Source: Nemertoderma westbladi | Taxonomy: Eukaryota > Xenacoelomorpha > Nemertodermatida > Nemertodermatidae | DNA: 64,000 bases | Reading direction: 5' to 3' | Assembly (NCBI GenBank): GCA_032718475.1 | Contig: JAUCBJ010008198.1 | Location: 1-64,000, forward strand | Shown: positions 56,086-64,000 of the stretch, piece by piece | Layout of the letters: each line of letters opens with the position of its first letter | Numbering within the stretch: the first letter of the stretch is position 1 | Translations under genes and position numbers: made by a program | Notes under the pieces: model-generated | Databases searched by the model: none | Told to the model about the DNA's origin: nothing | The model's input: the letters and a program-made list of their open reading frames with translations, nothing else

Positions 56086-56165
56086 AACTATTTGCATAAA
56101 TTGACCCACCCCCTAACAGTGTCAATTCGCTAAGGCTCCGCCAACTTCGTGGCTCGCCCCACACA
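56040..56165 (-). repeat. Inverted copy of the 43880 repeat
   Basis: Minus-strand GTGTGGGGCGAGCCACGAAG at about 56165 followed by CACTGTTAGGGG and CAAATAGTTGTCGTC. It overlaps the end of the tandem repeat region, suggesting that the repeat's (GTCGTT)n part is common to both. Confidence 0.85.
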
Positions 56166-56169
56166 TTAT

Positions 56170-56937
56170 CTTTATTACAATGCAGCCTGTTACAGCGGTA
56201 CAACACCTATTATATTTACCTTCAGTCTTAACAATCAGTTAACTCTCAACAATGTTAGAATGTAATATAAACACTAGTGTGGTGTGATTGGAGAATTGTT
56301 AAAGCAACGTTATAATAGTAGTAATGGTGTTGGTGTATTGAATTATTACATTGATCTCTTCTGTAGTCACTATACTGTAATTATCGCGGTGTATGATGAT
56401 AGGTTGGGGTGTGAATTGTCGTGGCTCCAAATCACAGCAACTTCGTGGTTTTTATATATTGAAAACGATGTCATGTTGCTATATTTAGTATATGACAACG
56501 TGACATGGATTGCAAAACAATAAACCAATCAGAGCATCATGTTTCTAGACCCCCCTGCGAACTATTATCAACCTATCTACTTTACCTTGTAGTGTAATAG
56601 TATGGCGTGCCTATATGGAACACCATGTGGAATTATTTTTCGCTCTACACACCTCAAACTATATTTGAAAATTAATTTCAAGGATCACGTTGTAAACGAG
56701 TTATTTATATTCTAGAAAATATATTTTTTAAATAGCGAAAACCCATGTACCAGAAAAGAGAAGGCTTTGAAAACTAATAGTTGACAATATGCAACCAAAT
56801 ATGTGGAATGTTCCTAGAGAAAGAATGGTCAAACTCAACCAATCAGCACTATCTACGCGAAAACCCGACTCTTGTTTGGCATTCGAGAGTGACTTAGAAT
56901 TGGTAATATTTTTCGGCTTGATATACTCATCAATGCA
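56170..56937. other. Non-coding spacer
   Basis: No supported gene. A 79-codon ORF at 56284-56523 shows no domain and is not called. Confidence 0.55.
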
Positions 56938-56946
56938 GGAATAACA

Positions 56947-57159
56947 GGGTCCGAGTAAAACGCGGATCCGGATTCTACATTTAACATTGTCCTTACGGAA
57001 GTCGATTTTTTTTACATTTTTATAACTCCCAAAAATAAAACTATAACCTGTTCTATAGACTTTAGTTTATTGTTTTGGTTAAAATAACGTGCCACTGTAA
57101 CCTGTCCCTTTCCCTTAATTGATAATTTTGGAATCCGGATCCGCGTTTTACACCTACCC
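56947..57159. mobile_element. 213-bp MITE with 29-bp terminal inverted repeats and 9-bp target duplication
   Basis: The ends are near-perfect inverted repeats: the inner 21 bp, including GTAAAACGCGGATCCGGATT (56955-56975 and 57131-57151), match exactly, and the outer GGGT also matches. The 9-mer GGAATAACA flanks both sides (56938-56946 and 57160-57168). A 9-bp duplication with long inverted repeats is typical of Mutator-like (MULE) elements. There is no coding capacity. Relatives of its interior lie at 46482-46570 and, inverted, at 57460-57560. Confidence 0.9.
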
Positions 57160-57167
57160 GGAATAAC

Positions 57168-57304
57168 AATCACACATAAAAAGTCGATCGGTATTACGTT
57201 CCGCTGCGCTACAGTCCGCTGCCTACAGTCCAGCCCTCTGGCAGGATTTCATTTATCGGGCATGATTATGATTCCCCATACCGACCGACTTTTTATAAGT
57301 GATT
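57168..57304. mobile_element. 137-bp inverted-repeat element (second MITE), next to the first
   Basis: AATCACACATAAAAAGTCGA at 57168 is mirrored by the reverse complement of 57304-57278 (AATCACTTATAAAAAGTCGG), about 27 bp with three or four mismatches, continuing outward as AACA. The interior is 80 bp without ORF. The right target copy of the first MITE overlaps its left end. Confidence 0.8.
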
Positions 57305-57459
57305 GTTTTAATCTTCCTGTGTTGGAATATTTAGGAACATCGTTAAAGCCGTTTTTAATTTGATCACTCAATCGATCAACTCAGATTCAACTCAGGTTTC
57401 TCAGATTTTAACAGGAAAATCAATAAAATATTCAGTTTCCACTAAATATATCAATAATC

Positions 57460-57560
57460 ACTCAATAAGGGAAAGGTGGCAGGTTACAGTGGCACGTTAT
57501 TCTAACCAAAACAATAAACGAAATTCAATAGAACAGGATACCGTTATATAAGTACTGGTT
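57460..57560 (-). repeat. Inverted relative of the MITE interior
   Basis: The minus strand reads CCTGTTCTATTGAATTTCGT, GTTTATTGTTTTGGTTAGAA, TAACGTGCCACTGTAACCTG and CTTTCCCT, matching 57042-57115. With that block it forms a large imperfect inverted repeat. Confidence 0.8.
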
Positions 57561-57687
57561 CCGGATTCCCTCAAAAGTCGCCGTTATAATTATATCACAT
57601 TATTCAACGGAACATCTAAACAAACAACAATGACTTAGTATATAAAAATAAATGGATGTTATCAAACTACTTTATTTGTCAGTCCTT

Positions 57688-60174
57688 TTAAGTTGTGCGT
57701 TCTAGAACCTTCCGTTTCTTAGTTTCTCTGTCCTTCAGAAATAAAACCTTCCGTTTGGTATCTTTAAGCTTAGCATCCTCGACATATTCTGAGAACATAA
57801 TGTAAAGCGACTCGTTAAATAACGGTAAAAGTTCCAACTGATTGAACGCAACTTGCAAATGATCGTTAGCGAAACAGACAGAGTTGCATAGAGTTAGACC
57901 TTCCGGGAGAATGGGGATTTTGGACAAACGCTGGCTGAAATGTGTCAGTATAGTGTACCTCGCCTTCATGAGAGAACCGAGTTTGACGGCCTGACTGAAC
58001 GTAAGATGCCGTCTGTCCCGCGCCATTTCTTCAAGATGGTCGCTGTATGTAGCCTCCGTAATTAGTACAGTGCAACCCTTGCCAAACATTGCCAGAGATT
58101 TTGTAAAGGAGGTGTCCCCGGTGTAAACTATACTGAAGCCGTCGGCATGGGACAGTTTGTAGGCTACGGACAGGCGACAATGTTCAACGGGGGCCGATGT
58201 AATATCAATGTTAGTCGCTTTCACGAAAGACCTCGGTATCTGTAGAGTTGGGTCGCACAACTGGATGGATTGACTGCTAGTGATGGGGAGCACGTTGGGA
58301 AGAACCTCAGATATCCATGGTTTAATCCAAGACGTTGCAAATATATACAACGGATTCCTATACAATAGTTTCGAGTGAGATTGTTTAGTGAGGCCATCAG
58401 CTTGAGCGATGAGATATCGCTCGCGTATTATAGTGAACAAACCCATATGGTGATCGGCGTGCATATGCGATAAAAATACTGCGTGCAGTCGTCTTAGGAT
58501 ATTACTAGTTTCGCCGGCACCGAAATGGCGTAGTAACTGGCCGTACGTGTCCTCCCCACAGTCCAGGAGAACGTATGTCTCGTGTTGCAGTTGTACCAGA
58601 CAGGAGCTGACGTTCCTGCTATTTGACGGCTGTCTGGAGGCGGTTCCCAGGAACGTAAACTTTGGATAAATAAGGTGAGAGTCCTTTACTTTTGCCCTAA
58701 GTTTATCTTTCAGCCTTCCTAGCGCCTCACTCAATCCATCTATCTCAAGGGTTTCATTGATGGCTAGCTCCATTCCAATATCACTACTAACTCCCTCGTA
58801 AGACAAATCTTCCTTCCCGAAATGATAACTTAAATTTATAGCAGCCAGATGGATATTTCTCGAATAAGATTGTTTTTCCTTTTCAGAGGAAGACTTATCT
58901 ATTGGAGTAAAACAACTTGTTTGTGGTTCCGAAATTTCGCCTGATCCAGCCAGTTCGCTTCCGGGTGTTATCCCGTCACCCTCCTTTCCGGCAAGTACGT
59001 GCAGTTTAGGATAGATATCGGGATGAATCAAATGAAACTTGGCAGCCAATATGTATGATTTCGGTAGAGAGATTGAATGGCACATATGGTTCATGGCAAC
59101 GTGTTGAGTTAAACTGTTGAAGGACCTGATCCAAGTCTGATATTCCTCAGTACGGAATACCGCGATAGGAGTCATATGAAATATGCATCGAAGTGAGGGT
59201 TCTAGACTCGATAAGTGACCCAACATTGGCTCGTCACTAAACATAGCGAGATGATGCAAAGAAGGACAATCAACCAGTAGAACTGCCGAAGGTTCCTCTT
59301 GTTGGGTTAGAACTTCATCCGGGTTTACTGTTCGCCCATCCTCCAATGTGATCACCTTCCCTAAAGTTAACTCGCCGTAGAGTTTGTGACGACTGGGAAG
59401 CCCCAATTCAAACAAACGATCAACCCTTATCTTCCTACGAGAGGGTGAGACTTTAACAACGTATTGTATCGCAAGATCTCTTTCATTACAGGAGAATCCC
59501 ACAGAATCACAATCAATTCCTGCGTTGTTTTCTCGTATTTTCTCAATCATCTTTGCTGCCCTGGATTCATTGCGCTGATCATCAATCTGAGGAACGATTG
59601 GAATCCCTGTTATTGTTGCTGTCGGACCCAATTTATATGTTAAGTTGCGGTAAGATTCTACTTTGATTAAAGTGGGAGCAGAACCCTGACTAAAATTCTT
59701 GTAATGGTTTATAAGAGGACTCAAGTTCGTTGGTCCGGCGAGCGTAACCATAGGTTTATCTTTTAAAGTTTTAGTAAACTCGCCCGCTTCGCATGTAATA
59801 CCAAACAATCCACCTATTCGAGACCAACTCATTGAGCTTATGAATACAGCTTGGATAGAAGAGTACTTACCCTCGAGGTGCGCGGATATCACTCGAGTAG
59901 CGGATTCAGGGGCGTTAAATAAACACTTACCGTCGGGAGTGTGCAGGGCGAGGAAGGGTTCGGTCTCAGTCGACCCTACCCCCAAGACCTGCATTCTGGT
60001 TTGAGACATTAGGTCGAAGCTGTTGTCTCCAAAATCGCAGTGATATGAAACTTCCGGTTGATGACTAGAACGCAATCTGTTTGGTGAAATCAGCGGTTTA
60101 AAAATAATTTGTAACGGTTTACCGGTACGGTGAATGTGGAATTTAGCGGTTGGGATCCAATAACGCAGCAACAT
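57688..60174 (-). CDS. ELAC2: Ribonuclease Z, long form (tRNase Z-L), intronless
   Basis: The enzyme removes the 3' trailer from precursor tRNAs in nucleus and mitochondria. 828 residues, the size of animal ELAC2. A TAA two codons before the ATG fixes the start. The Arg/Lys/His-rich, acid-poor first 20 residues could be a mitochondrial signal. The N-terminal half (about 60-410) is the degenerate metallo-lactamase half: it starts MQVLGVGSTETEPFLALHT but lacks the metal motif. The catalytic half starts FLGTASRQPSNSRNVSSCLV (508) and carries SHMHADHHMG (H570, H572, D574, H575), PVEHC (H665), YTGDTSF (D687), TEATYSD and ILTHFSQR (H745), all metal ligands. No introns, no frameshift. AATAAA lies only 12 bp after the stop. 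It sits between MITEs and the pogo element. Confidence 0.97.
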   Translation of the reverse strand: MLLRYWIPTAKFHIHRTGKPLQIIFKPLISPNRLRSSHQPEVSYHCDFGDNSFDLMSQTRMQVLGVGSTETEPFLALHTPDGKCLFNAPESATRVISAHLEGKYSSIQAVFISSMSWSRIGGLFGITCEAGEFTKTLKDKPMVTLAGPTNLSPLINHYKNFSQGSAPTLIKVESYRNLTYKLGPTATITGIPIVPQIDDQRNESRAAKMIEKIRENNAGIDCDSVGFSCNERDLAIQYVVKVSPSRRKIRVDRLFELGLPSRHKLYGELTLGKVITLEDGRTVNPDEVLTQQEEPSAVLLVDCPSLHHLAMFSDEPMLGHLSSLEPSLRCIFHMTPIAVFRTEEYQTWIRSFNSLTQHVAMNHMCHSISLPKSYILAAKFHLIHPDIYPKLHVLAGKEGDGITPGSELAGSGEISEPQTSCFTPIDKSSSEKEKQSYSRNIHLAAINLSYHFGKEDLSYEGVSSDIGMELAINETLEIDGLSEALGRLKDKLRAKVKDSHLIYPKFTFLGTASRQPSNSRNVSSCLVQLQHETYVLLDCGEDTYGQLLRHFGAGETSNILRRLHAVFLSHMHADHHMGLFTIIRERYLIAQADGLTKQSHSKLLYRNPLYIFATSWIKPWISEVLPNVLPITSSQSIQLCDPTLQIPRSFVKATNIDITSAPVEHCRLSVAYKLSHADGFSIVYTGDTSFTKSLAMFGKGCTVLITEATYSDHLEEMARDRRHLTFSQAVKLGSLMKARYTILTHFSQRLSKIPILPEGLTLCNSVCFANDHLQVAFNQLELLPLFNESLYIMFSEYVEDAKLKDTKRKVLFLKDRETKKRKVLERTT

Positions 60175-60502
60175 TCTTTAGCCTTAGGAAGGCCTACATA
60201 ATGTATAAAGCACACCAGCAATGGGTAAGTAGGTGGAGTCACTGAGAAAACATTAAAAATACATAAATATATTTTTAGGAACACTTTCCTACCAATACAA
60301 TACTGCTGTACTGCGATAAGCCTACAATTTTAAATTAGTGTAAACTACAAATTTTTGCACAGTTAGGTAGGGTTAGCTCGCCAAATTCCGGACAAAATCT
60401 TACATTTTAGACTTGTACGCCAACATAGATTAATTTATTCCTTAATTTATCAGTTTTTCTATACATTGGGCTATCGCTGATTGCAATGAACACTATGTTG
60501 TT

Positions 60503-60539
60503 AACACCCAGTTTCGACAAATGTTCGAAACTGGGTGTT
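60503..60539. repeat. Perfect hairpin, 15-bp stem and 7-nt loop
   Basis: AACACCCAGTTTCGA (60503-60517) and its exact reverse complement (60525-60539) enclose CAAATGT. It lies inside the left part of the pogo element, far downstream of its minus-strand gene. Confidence 0.92.
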
Positions 60540-61007
60540 TATTTTTCGAAGTCGAGTTGTCCGGAATTTGAACACCCTTGGGTAATTCCGTACATTTGGG
60601 TAATTCTGGACATGTAATGATGGGCTATAGGTAACTTTTGTACAGTCTCCTATTTTGAAATTTTGTTTGCATATAAGTGTTGGCCTGTTGGGCAACCCTG
60701 TTGCTGTGCCTTTGATATTGATAGAAATTATAGATTATGTTTTTTTAAGTTTCTTACCGGTATGTAACTTATAAACTTAATAATATTAATTTATAATATT
60801 GTGTTATCATACTGTACTGTAGTTCAAGCCTGTAGTTGACGACGTACAGTAGTGGGTTGTCGGGGGTCGCTGCCCCTTATTTCCTTTACCCACACCACAC
60901 CATTCACTTAACCTGGCTGATGCAACTGTCACTAAACCCCCCTGTGACAAAAAATATGAAGACGATCGGAAAGTCTAAATAAAGTGTTGAGACAATTATT
61001 ATTACTC

Positions 61008-61788
61008 ATCCATTCAATACGCCCTACTAATATGATAATTATAACTCATAACGAATTATTAAGGCAAATTATATTAGGCAAACTCATACATTCAATAAGC
61101 CAAACTAATATGATAATTATAACTCATAACGAATTATTACGGCAAATTATATTAGGCAAACTCATACATTCAATAAGCCAAACTAATATGATAATTATAA
61201 CTCATAACGAATTATTAAGGCAAATTATATTAGGCAAACTCATACATTCAATAAGCCAAACTAATATGATAATTATAACTCATAACGAATTATTACGGCA
61301 AATTATATTAGGCAAACTCATACATTCAATAAGCCAAACTAATATGATAATTATAACTCATAACGAATTATTAAGGCAAATTATATTAGGCAAACTCATA
61401 CATTCAATAAGCCAAACTAATATGATAATTATAACTCATAACGAATTATTACGGCAAATTATATTAGGCAAACTCATACATTCAATAAGCCAAACTAATA
61501 TGATAATTATAACTCATAACGAATTATTACGGCAAATTATATTAGGCAAACTCATACATTCAATAAGCCAAACTAATATGATAATTATAACTCATAACGA
61601 ATTATTAAGGCAAATTATATTAGGCAAACTCATACATTCAATAAGCCAAACTAATATGATAATTATAACTCATAACGAATTATTACGGCAAATTATATTA
61701 GGCAAACTCATACATTCAATAAGCCAAACTAATATGATAATTATAACTCATAACGAATTATTACGGCAATTAACAATTGAAAATTACA
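61008..61788. repeat. 78-bp tandem repeat, about 10 copies, in the pogo element
   Basis: Units share ATTCAATAAGCCAAACTAAT, ATAACTCATAACGAATTATT and ATATTAGGCAAACTCATAC. Units differ mainly at one base (ATTAAGG or ATTACGG), in the order aag-acg-aag-acg-aag-acg-acg-aag-acg-acg. Since 78 is a multiple of 3, a plus-strand frame stays open for 311 codons (60984-61919), repeating a 26-residue Ile-rich sequence. The array ends 34 bp before the stop of the minus-strand PHD gene. Confidence 0.95.
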
Positions 61789-61821
61789 TTTATGTTTTTG
61801 ATATTACCAAAAGTGCAAAAG

Positions 61822-62811
61822 CTAGTCAGTTTCGCAAACTACACATGGTGCTGATATATCATCAACACAATCCTCATGGTACCAGCGATCGCATTTATCG
61901 CATGCAATCCACTGAATAGGATCCTCATCATCAATGTCTGTACTTTCTCCAGGTGGTTCCATCTCTTTGCAAAAATAACAAATATTTGGATTTATGTTTG
62001 CCGTTAAAGCCACGTTCTTTTTGGTTTTACCATTTCCAGTACCACTTTTTTTGTGCTTTTTCTTTTCTTCCCGGGCTTCAGATTCTTTAAGGAGGCGTGC
62101 AAGGCTCTCCTCACTGGTTAAAACTTCCCCGTGTTCCTTTTGAACTCGAGTACGTTTTCTTTTCGCATTTTCTAATGCGAATTTCGTCTCTTTTGATATT
62201 GCTGGTCGTAGTACTCTTGTTATTGCATGTCGCATAGCCGAATTCGGCGATAGACCTTCGTTGCGCTTGCTGCTGGTAGGAGTTTGAACTTGAATATATG
62301 TCATCGGTGGTTCTTGTCGTAAAGGCGATGTTATTGGTTGATAATCCAAATGGTCATCACTTTGATTAGGCCTATCCAATAACACTATCTCTTGCAGTGA
62401 AAGCGAAGTCATTGGATCAGATCCTGAAGAGACAGCACATTCGGTATCATTAAGTATTTCAAGTTCCTCTATGTCGCATATACTGCCTGTACTTGTAGCA
62501 ATCGGTGTAGAAGTGGTCGGCATGGAAACGGATTCGGAGTCAGGTGTATTAGAGACTGTATGCCTAGTGGGGGTTGATTCTTCAATTATTGGTTCCAATT
62601 CCAAGTCAATTTTGCCTTTTGGAATTGCGTCACGATTCACCGGGTATAATCCACACTTGCGAAATCCACTTATAATATGATCTGGCTTTGCGAGAAATGC
62701 TCGATTAAATAGTTGATTTAATAATGTGGGAAATATTTGTTTCTTAACTGTAGATTGACGACTCTCCCTGTAGAAGTTTCCCAGAATCTTGATTGAATCT
62801 TGACGCAGATA
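61822..62811 (-). pseudogene. Pogo-type transposase C-terminal part with PHD finger
   Basis: The minus-strand frame begins after an acceptor-like ATATTTAG at 62812 and reads IKILGNFYRESRQSTVKK, LLNQLFNRAFLAKPDHII and GFRKCGLYPVNRDAIPKG. The last is the typical end of the pogo/Tigger transposase core (GFRKCGIYPxN). A Ser/Thr-rich linker and a basic coiled stretch (REEKKKHKKSGTGNGKTKK) follow, then a C-terminal PHD finger: CYFCKE, CDKCDRWYHEDC and CVVC give a C4HC3 pattern. PHD tails are known in some animal pogo transposases and may read histone tails. The DDE catalytic part is absent. It could be a deletion derivative, or a domesticated DNA-binding and chromatin-reading gene if the two parts are spliced. 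Confidence 0.8.
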
Positions 62812-62838
62812 CTAAATATCTCTCAGAATCAGCGGATA

Positions 62839-63096
62839 TCACTGGTGGGGAGGGGACCCCCTTCCAAAATGTTTCTCACGTCCCTTCTTCATTGGGCGCT
62901 TCAAAGAACCCTTGAAATCGTTACGTAGCCACTGGCTAATGGTGCTTTTTGGCACCTTAAACTCTTTTGAAATATCTCGTATCGACCTGCGCTCCCGCTG
63001 CCCAAGACTTTTGGAATCCTTGTATGCCTTTATAGCGGCCATCAAGTCTGCCTCTGAGTATTTATTGATAGTTTTTCGCTTATAGTTGAGAACCAT
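62839..63096 (-). pseudogene. Pogo-type transposase N-terminal helix-turn-helix (psq-like) exon
   Basis: 85 codons starting MVLNYKRKTINKYSEADLM, with the helix-turn-helix SIRDISKEFKVPKSTISQWL and a basic end (KRPMKKGREKHFGRG). This is the psq/CENP-B-type domain with which pogo transposases bind inverted repeats. The frame ends at 62839; CCA|GTGATA just before the stop could be a donor, but the intron to 62811 would be under 40 bp. More likely a deletion removed the second helix-turn-helix and the DDE domain. The start codon lies 360 bp inside the right terminal repeat. Confidence 0.8.
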
Positions 63097-63458
63097 TATT
63101 ACCGGTTAATATGTCATAAGAAATAACACCATAGCATATAATAATATAAGTAGGCTTATAGGTAAGGTGGGCCTAATCTAATACTACAAAAAACAGCAGT
63201 TTACTATTAAAATACTGAAATATGTAATGGAGTACTGGTTTTGCAGTAAATGCGGTCTGTTAGGCCTATTAGCATATCTAATCTATCAACTTAACGTTAG
63301 CTTTACAGTTAGCACCAGTACCTATATATCTGCTTTGAAAAATATCAATATTGTCCGGAATTTGAATATGAAACGTAATAGGAAACATAGTAATTGTCCA
63401 TAATTTGAACACCCTGTCCGGAATTGCCTGGTGGCCGGAATTTGGCTAGTTAACCCTA

Positions 63459-64000
63459 TGCAATCAATTTAATCTGTTAATTTCAAACAATTTACTTCGT
63501 AACGTACTAGACAGCTAGATGTAACGTGATTAAATTCTGTAGTTATTTTATCTTACATAAACATTAAGGGCATTACTGCAGTAGCCAGTAGGACAGTTTC
63601 ATAAGTCCTGTGAGCCTGTCCCTATACAGCTATAGGGCTGTAGGGGGTAGGCAAACCGGTAAAGAAAATTTGATTTTGTACTATTGTATTTGAATTTCCC
63701 TCTCCCTTTACGAATGAACCTTCCCCAAACCCCAAAATAACAATACATTTTTAATCTAAATTAATTTTTAATTTACAGTATAATTTTCTTTCATCAAGCC
63801 TACATTTCATTCATTTATTTATTTTAAAATGTTATATTCTTTTTCTTTCATTCATTTATGCTGGTATCAATCTTACAAATAGGGGGTGGGTCTATCGAAT
63901 CAACGCAATTACCAAACGATAAATTTGTTTAAATTTAACTAATTAGCAAAGAATGTTTTAATTATAACTAAGGCAAACATAATGAAGAAAGGGAGCGGGG
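63459..64000. other. Non-coding AT-rich end of the window
   Basis: No supported ORF, RNA gene or repeat after the pogo element's right end. Confidence 0.6.

Larger units (their letters stand above)
60368..63458. mobile_element. Pogo-type transposon, 3087 bp between TA duplications, catalytic core deleted
   Basis: Terminal inverted repeats of 22 bp at 60370-60391 and 63435-63456 match at 20 positions; both start GGGTTA and end GCCAAATTCCGG. A TA lies directly outside each end (60368 and 63457), the target duplication of Tc1/mariner/pogo elements. Sub-terminal copies of TCCGGAATTTGAACACCC or close forms occur at about 60559, 63352 and 63397-63420 and could be transposase sites. Inside, on the minus strand, are the DNA-binding start and the PHD-bearing end of a pogo transposase, without the DDE domain. 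Confidence 0.9.

Noticed and set aside
60984-61919. 311-codon plus-strand ORF with 26-residue repeats
   Set aside because: It follows from the 78-bp tandem repeat and runs antisense into the PHD gene; no start context or domain supports a protein.

Overview
This is nuclear DNA of an invertebrate animal. Host genes carry spliceosomal introns (a UTP14 gene, a GlcNAc-1-phosphotransferase gene), one host gene is intronless (long-form RNase Z, ELAC2), and the rest is repeats: BEL/Pao LTR-retroelement pieces, several families of non-LTR retrotransposons, a pogo-type DNA transposon, MITEs and very large satellite arrays. BEL/Pao elements, PHD-tailed pogo transposases and GNPTAB-type enzymes together point to Metazoa; the species cannot be named from sequence alone.

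Layout. 1-6 kb: 3' half of a BEL/Pao pol, a long non-coding stretch that may be an LTR, then two ORFs, one a Gag-like protein with three CCHC knuckles and no pol behind it. 6-12 kb: non-coding, with a dispersed family marked by GTCCCGCACTTTAC, perfect palindromes and hairpins, and non-LTR debris. 12-18 kb and 25-39 kb: two copies of one composite module, a 38-bp satellite (A), then a decayed BEL-type gag fragment, then a 33-bp satellite (B). B has 6 units in the first copy and nearly 290 in the second. 39.3-40.2 kb: a third satellite (C), also 38 bp but unrelated to A. 20.2-22.6 kb, minus strand: a compact GNPTAB-like gene without Notch/DMAP modules. 40.6-43.5 kb, minus strand: the last three exons of UTP14; its 5' exons were not found. 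46.6-53.2 kb, minus strand: a nearly complete two-ORF LINE with a poly(A) tail, broken inside its reverse-transcriptase active-site motif by a 2.2-kb plus-strand LINE. 55-57.3 kb: tandem repeats and two neighbouring MITEs, one with 29-bp terminal inverted repeats and a 9-bp target duplication. 57.7-60.2 kb, minus strand: ELAC2. 60.37-63.46 kb: a 3.1-kb pogo-type transposon with 22-bp inverted repeats and TA duplications; it keeps the DNA-binding N-terminus and the C-terminal PHD finger but has lost the catalytic core, and it contains a 78-bp tandem repeat.

The three host genes work in separate pathways (lysosomal enzyme tagging, ribosome assembly, tRNA 3' processing) and lie like islands among repeats. 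The most unusual structure is the satellite-gag-satellite module: three unrelated satellites (A, B, C), each with a dyad-symmetric core, and block duplications inside the A and B arrays.
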